DNA from: UMGS1908 sp045588795
Lineage (GTDB): Bacteria > Bacillota > Clostridia > Christensenellales > UBA1242
Length of the DNA stretch: 12,648 bases
Direction of reading: 5' to 3'
Assembly (NCBI GenBank): GCA_045588795.1
Contig: JAZNEY010000069.1
Coordinates: 1-12,648 of the forward strand
Shown: one piece after another, positions 1 through 5,935 of the stretch
Numbering within the stretch: position 1 is the stretch's first letter
How the letters are laid out: each line of letters starts with the position of its first letter
Made by a program: the position numbers and the translations under genes
The notes under the pieces: generated by a model
The model's database searches: none
Told to the model about the DNA's origin: nothing
What the model saw: only the letters and a program-made list of their open reading frames with translations

Positions 1-5
1 TAAAT

Positions 6-710
6 ATGACAAAACTAGCGGTTTATAAAGAAAAGAAAGTAAAACATAAATTTGTTGTTATAAATTTTTTTTCTAGAAAAAGAGTTATAAGATTTTTTGC
101 TGTTGTTTTTGCTTTGATGGCTTTGTTTTTTCTTGTGATGAGGTTTTTAGTAAGCCCAATTATTTTAAACACAGGGAAGTCTAAGATAGATGAAATTTCA
201 ATAAAAACTATTAATGAATCCATTAATGAAATAATGCTTGGAACAATAAGCTATGATGACTTAATTCATATTGTAACAGATGGAAATGGTAAAATTTCAA
301 TGCTACAAGCAAATTCCGTTATGATAAATACTCTTACACAAGATGTAATAAAGAAAACATATGAAAGTCTTTTTGAAAGAATTTATGACCCTTTATATAT
401 TCCTTTGGGGTCTTTTAGTGGCATACCCGCTTTTTCTACATATGGACCCGTTATTTCAATTGAAATATTGCCATATGGTAATGTGCATTGCAAATTTATA
501 AGTGAATTTACTTCTGCTGGTATTAACCAAACAGTTCATAAAATTTATGCGATTGTTGATGCAAAAGTAACGGTTGTATTACCTATGAATAAACTAGTTT
601 GTGAAAATGGGGTAGAGGTTTTAATTTGTGAGAGTTTAATAATTGGAGAGGTTCCAGATACATATTTAATGGCGGAGGAAAAAAGCGACTTACTTAATAT
701 GGTTGGATAA
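6..710 (+). CDS. yunB: Sporulation protein YunB-like, membrane anchored
   Basis: YunB is a poorly characterised sporulation protein; in B. subtilis it is made in the mother cell under SigE and its biochemical role is unknown. The 234-residue product starts with a basic stretch, then one hydrophobic segment at about residues 27-50, so the rest probably lies outside the cytoplasm or in the intermembrane space of the sporangium. The recognisable core is the C-terminal half: IPLGSFSG, then GPVISIEILPYGNV, then AGINQTVHKIY (residues 171-181), then a V-rich strand segment and GEVPDTYL near the end. This pattern of an IPLG block, a GP block, an AGIN block and a terminal GEVP block is typical of YunB, and the length is close to the roughly 250 residues of the Bacillus protein. 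The ATG at 6 is the first available; its ribosome site lies outside the window, so a start further upstream cannot be excluded. The gene stands apart from the downstream desulfurase, which has its own promoter. Confidence 0.85.
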   Translation: MTKLAVYKEKKVKHKFVVINFFSRKRVIRFFAVVFALMALFFLVMRFLVSPIILNTGKSKIDEISIKTINESINEIMLGTISYDDLIHIVTDGNGKISMLQANSVMINTLTQDVIKKTYESLFERIYDPLYIPLGSFSGIPAFSTYGPVISIEILPYGNVHCKFISEFTSAGINQTVHKIYAIVDAKVTVVLPMNKLVCENGVEVLICESLIIGEVPDTYLMAEEKSDLLNMVG

Positions 711-719
711 AAAATTTTC

Positions 720-748
720 TTGTAAATTTTACAATATTGTGGTATCAT
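720..748 (+). promoter_or_regulatory. Predicted sigma-A-type promoter of nifZ-thiI
   Basis: A -35 box TTGTAA (720-725) and a -10 box TATCAT (743-748) are separated by 17 bases, about 30 bases before the desulfurase start. Transcription would begin near 755. Both boxes lie within the nested inverted repeats described separately, so the promoter is a likely control point. This is inferred from consensus matching only. Confidence 0.6.
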
Positions 749-766
749 ACACAATGTGTAAAATTT
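720..766. promoter_or_regulatory. Nested inverted repeats over the nifZ promoter, possible operator
   Basis: Two overlapping symmetries are visible. The first is a perfect 15-base palindrome TTGTAAATTTTACAA (720-734) covering the -35 box. The second is a longer dyad whose outer arms AAATTTTACA (724-733) and TGTAAAATTT (757-766) pair perfectly. Its inner arms ATTGTG (736-741) and CACAAT (750-755) also pair perfectly, and the centre (742-749) contains the -10 box. The hexamer TGTAAA therefore occurs at 721-726 and 757-762 and inverted at 728-733. The arrangement suggests a binding site for a dimeric or tetrameric regulator. No T-run follows the right arm, so a terminator is unlikely. I cannot name the regulator. 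Confidence 0.5.
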
Positions 767-774
767 AAGGAGAA
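767..774 (+). promoter_or_regulatory. Ribosome binding site that fixes the nifZ start
   Basis: AAGGAGAA lies six to seven bases before the ATG at 779. An in-frame ATG at 737 exists, but it has no Shine-Dalgarno sequence, lies upstream of the predicted -10 box, and would add 14 residues not seen in the family. The start at 779 gives the N-terminus MYFLDNASTT, the usual beginning of cysteine desulfurases. Confidence 0.85.
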
Positions 775-778
775 ATTT

Positions 779-1918
779 ATGTATTTTTTAGATAATGCAA
801 GTACAACTAGGTGTGATGAAGAGTCTGCTCAAATTGTGAAAAATGCTTTAATTGAAGATTATTTTAACCCATCAGCAAAATATTTGCCTGCAATAAAAAT
901 GGTTAACAAGTTGAATGAGTGCAGACAAACAATCAAGGACACACTCTTTGCGATTAACTATGATGTTATTTTTACATCAGGAGCAACTGAGGCAAATAAC
1001 CTAGTTTTAAATACGGCTTGTTCAAAATCATATAAATCGCTTATTTCATCAGGCGAACATTCTTCAATTTTTGAAACAGCAAAACAATTAAAGTTAAAAG
1101 GTGTTTCAGTTGAAGAAATTGGATTGACAGGTGATGGCACTGTTGATATGGAATCGTTTGCTTTGCAAATGACAAAAGAGGTGGGGTTTGTTTCTGTTAT
1201 GTATGTGAGTAACGAAACCGGAGCAGTCAACGACTTAAAGCAACTTGTAGAATATGCAAAGTCTGTAAACCCAAAAGTTTTATTTCATATTGATGCGGTA
1301 CAAGGTTATGGTAAACTTCCAATCAACATTGAAGATATTGGTGCAGATTATATGACTGTTTCTAGTCATAAAATTCACGGGCCAAAGGGAGTGGGTGCAT
1401 TAATTGTAAAGAAAAAGACAAAATTAACACCACAAATTATTGGCGGTGGTCAAGAAGAGGGTTTTCGTTCTGGTACAGAAAATTTGCCATCTATTATGGG
1501 TTTTGCGTATTCTGCTAAAAAACAGCATAAAGATTTGCGTGGCAGATATGAAAGAGTAAAGGAATACAAAATTTCTTTCTTCGAGAGACTTAGAAAGTTG
1601 GCGGAGGCTGAAAATATTGAAGTTGTTTTAAATGGCAATTTACTTTCTGCCTCTCCGTATATTCTAAGCGTAACTTTCCCGGGAATTAAGGCTGAAATTT
1701 TGCTACACAGTTTGGAAAATAATGAGATATATGTTGGAACTGGTTCGGCTTGTAATTCGAAACATAAATCAAACAGGGTTTTATCTTCAATGGGTAAAAA
1801 TGCTAGTGAGGTTGAGGGGAACATAAGGATTTCATTCTGTGAAGAAAGTTTGTCTTTCGACCAAGATTTCATAGTTGCAAAAATAATTGAATGTGTGAAA
1901 AATATTAGGAGAAAATAA
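779..1918 (+). CDS. nifZ: Cysteine desulfurase (NifS/IscS family), ThiI partner
   Basis: This is a PLP-dependent class V aminotransferase-fold enzyme that converts cysteine to alanine and holds the sulfur as a cysteine persulfide for transfer. The product is 379 residues from the ATG at 779, normal for the family. Visible motifs are the N-terminal DNASTT, TSGATEANN, the substrate/PLP region HIDAVQGYGK, and SSHKIHGPKG with the Schiff-base lysine at K198. GGGQEEGFRSGTEN follows, and the persulfide cysteine is C325 in GTGSACNSK. The gene lies two bases upstream of thiI, as nifZ does in Bacillus, where the NifZ-ThiI pair makes 4-thiouridine in tRNA. The partner is therefore probably ThiI rather than an Fe-S scaffold, since no IscU/SufU gene is in view. 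The family assignment is firm; the NifZ specialisation is inferred from context. A general IscS role, including Fe-S cluster supply, cannot be excluded. Expression is probably controlled at the dyad-rich promoter just upstream. Confidence 0.93.
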   Translation: MYFLDNASTTRCDEESAQIVKNALIEDYFNPSAKYLPAIKMVNKLNECRQTIKDTLFAINYDVIFTSGATEANNLVLNTACSKSYKSLISSGEHSSIFETAKQLKLKGVSVEEIGLTGDGTVDMESFALQMTKEVGFVSVMYVSNETGAVNDLKQLVEYAKSVNPKVLFHIDAVQGYGKLPINIEDIGADYMTVSSHKIHGPKGVGALIVKKKTKLTPQIIGGGQEEGFRSGTENLPSIMGFAYSAKKQHKDLRGRYERVKEYKISFFERLRKLAEAENIEVVLNGNLLSASPYILSVTFPGIKAEILLHSLENNEIYVGTGSACNSKHKSNRVLSSMGKNASEVEGNIRISFCEESLSFDQDFIVAKIIECVKNIRRK

Positions 1919-1920
1919 AG

Positions 1921-3096
1921 ATGGAACAAGATGCAATATTAATAAGATATTCTGAAATCTTTTTAAAAGGTAAAAATAGGGGCTTTTTTGAAAAGGTACT
2001 AAAAAATGACATTAACAGAAGATTGGAGCCATATGACACGAGGCTTGAAATTGTTTCTGGCAGATACATTGTAAGCGGGTTTGATTTGCAGTATAGGCTA
2101 AAAATTCAATCAATTTTGCAAAAAATCCCAGGTGTATATTCAATTTCTCCGGCAATAACAACGGAAGCAAATCCAACAGCAATAAGAGATGTTGCTGTTG
2201 AACTTATGAAAAATAAACTTGGCAGTTTTAGGGTTACAACTACAAGAGCAGATAAAAATTTCCCTGTAAGTTCTATGGAGTTTTCAAGAGAACTTGGTGC
2301 TGAAATTTTACGAAGCAACCACAAACTTAAAGTTGATTTACACGAGCCACAAACAAACTTACAAGTTGACATAAGAACAAATGGCAAAGCGTATATTTAT
2401 TTTGAAGAATTTTTGGGCGTAAATGGTATGCCTGTTGGTACTGCTGGAAATGGTCTACTTTTATTGTCTGGCGGAATTGACAGCCCGGTCGCAGGTTATA
2501 TGATGATTAAAAGAGGATTGAAAATTTCCGCACTTCATTTTGAAAGTTTTCCATATACAAGCCCGCAGGCACTTGAAAAAGCGAAAGAACTCGCAGAAGT
2601 TCTTGCAGGTTACAATGGTGAAATTAAGCTATATGTGGCAAATATTGCAAAAATTCAAGAGGCTATTCATCAAAATTGCCACCCAGACTATATGATAACT
2701 TTGGTTAGGAGATTTATGCTTCGAATCGCAAACAAACTTGCAGAAGATATGAAACTTGGTTGTTTAATTTCGGGTGAAAGCCTTGCACAAGTTGCGAGTC
2801 AGACACTTGAAAGTATGACAACTATTGGTGAGGCATGGCAATCATTAAAACCATTTTATAAGCCACTTATTGGATTTGATAAGATTGATACCATAAGAAT
2901 TGCTCAAAAGATAGGAAGTTATGATATAAGCATTAGACCATATGATGATTGTTGTACAGTATTTTTGCCAGATTCGCCTGTTATAAAACCAAGGCTGGAC
3001 AAGGTTCAAAGGGAAGAGTCAAGACTTGATGATATTGAACAGTTGGTAGAGGAAGTTTACAATAATATTGAAATTTATAGCATAAATGCAAAATAA
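1921..3096 (+). CDS. thiI: tRNA 4-thiouridine synthase ThiI (no rhodanese domain)
   Basis: ThiI adenylates U8 of certain tRNAs with ATP and replaces the oxygen with sulfur to give 4-thiouridine, a near-UV sensor. In some bacteria it also supplies sulfur for the thiamine thiazole. The 391-residue product has the usual order: an N-terminal ferredoxin-like segment (about 1-60, beginning with the ILIRYSEIFLKGKNR motif), a THUMP RNA-binding domain (about 60-165), and a PP-loop pyrophosphatase domain from about 175. The PP-loop signature SGGIDSP is at residues 183-189. A Cys pair, C344-C345 in YDDCCTVF, lies where the PP-loop-domain catalytic cysteine of E. coli ThiI is found. There is no C-terminal rhodanese domain, so sulfur probably comes directly from the adjacent desulfurase, as in Bacillus. 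The ATG at 1921 follows AGGAGAA (1907-1913), which is embedded in the end of nifZ, indicating translation as one operon. A hairpin terminator follows the stop. Confidence 0.95.
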   Translation: MEQDAILIRYSEIFLKGKNRGFFEKVLKNDINRRLEPYDTRLEIVSGRYIVSGFDLQYRLKIQSILQKIPGVYSISPAITTEANPTAIRDVAVELMKNKLGSFRVTTTRADKNFPVSSMEFSRELGAEILRSNHKLKVDLHEPQTNLQVDIRTNGKAYIYFEEFLGVNGMPVGTAGNGLLLLSGGIDSPVAGYMMIKRGLKISALHFESFPYTSPQALEKAKELAEVLAGYNGEIKLYVANIAKIQEAIHQNCHPDYMITLVRRFMLRIANKLAEDMKLGCLISGESLAQVASQTLESMTTIGEAWQSLKPFYKPLIGFDKIDTIRIAQKIGSYDISIRPYDDCCTVFLPDSPVIKPRLDKVQREESRLDDIEQLVEEVYNNIEIYSINAK

Positions 3097-3101
3097 TTAT
3101 A

Positions 3102-3150
3102 AAAATAAAAGTATTAGAAATGATTTTCTAGTACTTTTTATTTTGTTTTT
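3102..3150 (+). terminator. Rho-independent terminator after thiI
   Basis: The left arm 3102-3120 pairs with 3125-3144 around the four-base loop TGAT, giving about 19 base pairs with one G-U pair and one bulged T (3139). The inner stem is TAGAAA/TTTCTA. GTTTTT (3145-3150) follows. The stem is AT-rich but long. Because the flanks are A-rich on one side and T-rich on the other, it could also stop transcription from the opposite strand. It separates the sulfur-transfer operon from the M16 pair. Confidence 0.8.
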
Positions 3151-3170
3151 GGCGCCTATTTGGTTATAAT
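3143..3170 (+). promoter_or_regulatory. Predicted promoter of the ymfF-ymfH pair
   Basis: A perfect -10 box TATAAT (3165-3170) stands 16 bases after a weak -35 box TTGTTT (3143-3148), which overlaps the T-tract of the upstream terminator. The expected transcript starts near 3177. That places the ATG at 3176 at or before the transcript's first base and favours the ATG at 3209 as the true translation start. Confidence 0.6.
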
Positions 3171-3190
3171 TAATTATGAATAGGAAGAAA

Positions 3191-3199
3191 AAGGAAAGG
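3191..3199 (+). promoter_or_regulatory. Ribosome binding site that fixes the ymfF start
   Basis: AAGGAAAGG lies about nine bases before the ATG at 3209. The alternative in-frame ATG at 3176 has no such site and sits where the transcript is predicted to begin, and its extra 11 residues are a lysine-rich run without family support. Confidence 0.7.
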
Positions 3200-3208
3200 T
3201 TTGAAATT

Positions 3209-4615
3209 ATGAAACAAACATTAGTGAATTACCCAAACAAATTCAGAGTCGTATATGCAGGCAAATCTGCATCTGCTGTTGCAATATCCGTAAGCATATG
3301 TGCAGGTGCTGAACAAGAGCCTAAAAACTTGAGTGGTGTTTCCCACATTATTGAAAGAGTTTTAAAACAGCATTTGATATCTGAGACAGGAGTCTTTGGT
3401 GGTGTAGTTGAAACCAAGACTGATTTTGAGCATATTGAAATCACAATTTCAACATTAAGACCATATATAGCAAACACATTAACTATTTTAAGTTCTGCTA
3501 TTTTTGATTTTAATCCAAAAGTGGCAGTTTTTGAAAGAGAAAAAAATAGAGCACTTGCGGAAATTGAACAATCAAATTTCAATCCAATGGCGATATTGAC
3601 TTCACTTACACAGAAAAATATGTATAAGGGAACAAATCTTGCGACAGAAGTTTTAGGTACAGAAAAAACCGTGAGACAAATGTCATTGGAGGAAGTTAAA
3701 GAGTATTATAAGTCAATCATAACGCCAGATAGTTTAATTCTTTCAATGGTTGGAGATATTTGCGACAGGCAAATGGTTGAGCCAAGTGTAAAAAAAGATG
3801 AAGATGGCAATAATTTTGTAATTGAAAACAATTCAACAGATAATATTATTGATGAAAAATGGATAATACCATCTCTTGACAGAATTAAAACAAATCCAAA
3901 CGAGTCAGGCGTAAAAATTATTGGTTCATACTCAAATGTACAAGAACTTGTGAACAGACTTTTTTATTCAAGGACTCTCAATCTAGACAATGGCAAAAGA
4001 AAGAAAAAAACGAAATATACAGTTCCAGATTATAATGTTTTTGTTGAGAAAACGAAAACTCTAAACCAAACGAGATTTCAAATTTCTTTCCCTTCAGCAC
4101 CATACAATTCTGCGGGCTATAAATATGGAAAAATTCTTGAAGATTATATAGATACATACTTGCGTACTGAGCTTGCAAACGCAAAGGGGGTGTATAGTCT
4201 CAATGTTGCCATTAAACAATTCAAAGAAAATGGACATATTTCCATAACATTTGCAGTTGATGAGGACAAAGCTTCAGAAGTTTATAATATGGTTGTGTCA
4301 GCACTTGTAAGACTAAAAACAGAAACAGTTACAACTATGGAATTTAATTCAATTGTAACAAAATATAAAACACAAGTTGCACTGAAACATCAAAAAATAA
4401 CGGAACTTGCACTGAGATACAATAAGTGGCTATACTTAAAAAACAGACTGTTCAATTTAGAAAATGAATTAATTGCAATTGACTCGCTTACATATTCAAA
4501 CTTTACTTATATTTGCAACCAAACACTTGATTTTACAAGAATGGTTGTTGTGTGTCTTGGAAGGAAGATGAAGAATTTTGAGCCATTTGCACCAATTGGA
4601 GGAAAAAGAAAATAA
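3209..4615 (+). CDS. ymfF: M16-family peptidase-like protein YmfF, probably inactive subunit
   Basis: This is an M16 (pitrilysin/processing-peptidase) family protein of 468 residues from the preferred ATG at 3209. Active members carry H-x-x-E-H plus a downstream Glu to bind zinc. Here the corresponding stretch reads H46-I-I-E49-R50, so the second zinc-ligand histidine is arginine, while the downstream Glu appears kept as E118 in ALAEIEQ. In the C-terminal half the substrate-binding Tyr is present (Y329 in GVYSL), but the Arg normally seven residues before it is a Leu (L322). Both substitutions suggest a non-catalytic subunit. The stop overlaps the start of the intact paralogue by one base, and the motifs fall at the same residue numbers, as expected for paired M16 subunits. 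In B. subtilis, YmfF is likewise regarded as a probable inactive relative of YmfH. The substrate is unknown; a role in peptide processing or protein turnover is inference. No signal peptide is evident, so it is probably cytoplasmic. Confidence 0.85.
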   Translation: MKQTLVNYPNKFRVVYAGKSASAVAISVSICAGAEQEPKNLSGVSHIIERVLKQHLISETGVFGGVVETKTDFEHIEITISTLRPYIANTLTILSSAIFDFNPKVAVFEREKNRALAEIEQSNFNPMAILTSLTQKNMYKGTNLATEVLGTEKTVRQMSLEEVKEYYKSIITPDSLILSMVGDICDRQMVEPSVKKDEDGNNFVIENNSTDNIIDEKWIIPSLDRIKTNPNESGVKIIGSYSNVQELVNRLFYSRTLNLDNGKRKKKTKYTVPDYNVFVEKTKTLNQTRFQISFPSAPYNSAGYKYGKILEDYIDTYLRTELANAKGVYSLNVAIKQFKENGHISITFAVDEDKASEVYNMVVSALVRLKTETVTTMEFNSIVTKYKTQVALKHQKITELALRYNKWLYLKNRLFNLENELIAIDSLTYSNFTYICNQTLDFTRMVVVCLGRKMKNFEPFAPIGGKRK

Positions 4616-4617
4616 TG
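4598..4617 (+). promoter_or_regulatory. Coupled stop/start with embedded ribosome site (ymfF/ymfH)
   Basis: GGAGGA (4598-4603) lies inside the end of ymfF, and the stop TAA (4613-4615) shares its last base with the ATG at 4615 (TAATG). This is a classic arrangement for translational coupling and would help keep the two M16 proteins near equal amounts. Confidence 0.8.
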
Positions 4618-5835
4618 GCAAAATTAATACAATTCAAAAATGGGCTAAGACTGGAATTTGTTTCAAAACCAAAAAATATGGTGCAGGCATCATTTAAAGT
4701 TGCTTTTCTTGCAGGCTCAGAAGATGAAGAAAGGGAGCAGGGTATTGCACACCTGCTTGAACATTGCACATTTAAAGGAACAAAGGAATATACGCAAGAG
4801 CAACTTTCTGTTGAAATGAATAAAATTTCAGCGGTTCCAAATGCAAGCACATCTGCGGAATTTACGGTATATGAGGCAAAATTTCCAAAGTTTAATGTAA
4901 AAAGACTTATTGAACTTTTCTCAAAAATGATTTTTGAAAGCACATATGATGAGCGTGGTATTCAAAGTGAAAAGTTTGTTGTTTTGGAAGAAATAAAGAT
5001 GCATGATGATGTTCCATCTGATTGTGCCTTTGATAAATTAACCAATACTATGTATAAGGGGACAACTCTAGGATTTGATATTGCAGGAGATGCAAATCTT
5101 TTGAAAGATGTAACAAGAGAAGATTTGGTTAAATTCAAAGAAGAGCATTATATTCCTGAAAACACAATTATATCTGTCGTTGGGGACTTTAAAGAGGAAG
5201 AAGTTGTAAATCTTATAGAAAATTATTTTGTTCAAAAATTTGACAGAGTTAAAGTTGTGGACAAAAAAATAAAAAAGTGGAATGAAAAAGTTGTTTTAAA
5301 ACCAGAAACTATCATTCAAAATAAAAAACTTAATCAAGCAAATGTTATGCTTGGTGCATATACGGTAGGATATGAAGATATTGACCGAATTAAACTTGCG
5401 ATTATTCTTTTTGTTTTGGGTGGAAGTATGAGTTCAAGGCTTTTTGTAAGACTTAGAAATCAATTGTCGCTTTGTTACAGCATTTATTCCGACCAATTAA
5501 ATTATAAGAATAATGGGTTTATGTTGATTGATTTTTCGACTTCTCCAATCAATTATGAAAGAGCGATTGATGAGGTTAAAAATGTAATTGACGAAATTAG
5601 AAAAAATGGTATAACTGAAGAAGAATTTATACTTGCTAAAGATGTTTTTTTAAACAACTTTTTAATGGGGCAAGATGTTCCAGTAGGTCATATTTCCTAT
5701 CTTGCGTATACTGGGAAATTGTTTGACACAAAGAAAAGAGAGACTGAAATTAGAAGTTTACAAAAAAGTGATTGTGAAGCTGTTTTTAGAAAGTATATTG
5801 ACAGAGACAAATTCTTTATTTCTGTTGTAAAATAA
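4615..5835 (+). CDS. ymfH: M16-family zinc metallopeptidase YmfH
   Basis: This is a zinc endopeptidase of the M16 family, 406 residues, close to the single-unit M16B/M16C-type length. The inverted zinc motif H46-L-L-E49-H50 is intact in GIAHLLEHCTFKGT: H46 and H50 bind zinc and E49 is the catalytic base. The third ligand is E126 in VVLEEIKMHDD, 76 residues after H50, as usual for the family. The C-terminal domain keeps the substrate-binding pair R281 and Y288 in SSRLFVRLRNQLSLCYS. It is translationally coupled to the degenerate paralogue upstream, so an active/inactive heterodimer is likely, comparable to the two subunits of mitochondrial processing peptidase. No signal peptide or membrane segment is seen, and the physiological substrate is not known. 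The M16 pair near ftsK, pgsA and recA matches the neighbourhood seen in Bacillus. No clear terminator follows, so some read-through into ftsK is possible. Confidence 0.92.
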   Translation: MAKLIQFKNGLRLEFVSKPKNMVQASFKVAFLAGSEDEEREQGIAHLLEHCTFKGTKEYTQEQLSVEMNKISAVPNASTSAEFTVYEAKFPKFNVKRLIELFSKMIFESTYDERGIQSEKFVVLEEIKMHDDVPSDCAFDKLTNTMYKGTTLGFDIAGDANLLKDVTREDLVKFKEEHYIPENTIISVVGDFKEEEVVNLIENYFVQKFDRVKVVDKKIKKWNEKVVLKPETIIQNKKLNQANVMLGAYTVGYEDIDRIKLAIILFVLGGSMSSRLFVRLRNQLSLCYSIYSDQLNYKNNGFMLIDFSTSPINYERAIDEVKNVIDEIRKNGITEEEFILAKDVFLNNFLMGQDVPVGHISYLAYTGKLFDTKKRETEIRSLQKSDCEAVFRKYIDRDKFFISVVK

Positions 5836-5868
5836 CAGAAGTAGTACAATAAAGTCGCTTTTAATTGT

Positions 5869-5898
5869 TTGCAAATTATATACTAATTATGTTAAAAT
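5869..5898 (+). promoter_or_regulatory. Predicted extended -10 promoter of ftsK-rimO-pgsA
   Basis: The -35 box TTGCAA (5869-5874) and -10 box TAAAAT (5893-5898) are 18 bases apart, and the -10 is preceded by TGT (5890-5892), an extended -10 element. The -35 box lies in the small palindrome TTTGCAAA (5868-5875). The 97-base gap between ymfH and ftsK holds nothing else I recognise apart from the ribosome site of ftsK. Confidence 0.6.
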
Positions 5899-5918
5899 AT
5901 AAATGTTAGAGATAATTT

Positions 5919-5935
5919 AGGAGTTTTCTAGGGTG
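5919..5935 (+). promoter_or_regulatory. Ribosome site and GTG start of ftsK
   Basis: AGGAG (5919-5923) is followed after nine bases by GTG at 5933, which opens the reading frame. The nearest ATG downstream (5971) is out of frame. The GTG start places a short basic segment ahead of the first membrane helix, as expected for the family. Confidence 0.75.

Noticed and set aside
737..778. Upstream in-frame ATG of the desulfurase as the real start
   Set aside because: It has no Shine-Dalgarno sequence, lies upstream of the predicted -10 box, and the extra residues are not part of the family; the ATG at 779 has a clear ribosome site.
1450..1929. A 159-codon open frame on the minus strand across nifZ
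   Set aside because: It lies entirely opposite a well-supported desulfurase, its translation resembles no family I know, and it has no convincing ribosome site. Open antisense frames are common opposite AT-rich genes.
2900..3096. C-terminal rhodanese domain in ThiI
   Set aside because: The protein ends at 391 residues, shortly after the PP-loop domain, leaving no room for a rhodanese domain of about 100 residues.
4533..4943. A 136-codon open frame on the minus strand across the ymfF/ymfH junction
   Set aside because: It is antisense to two conserved coding regions, including the HLLEH motif region of ymfH, and its product has a low-complexity Ser/Phe-rich composition typical of shadow frames.
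5836..5868. Terminator after ymfH
   Set aside because: The only nearby stem, AAAG-TCG-CTTT, has four pairs and breaks at once on extension; it is too weak to call.
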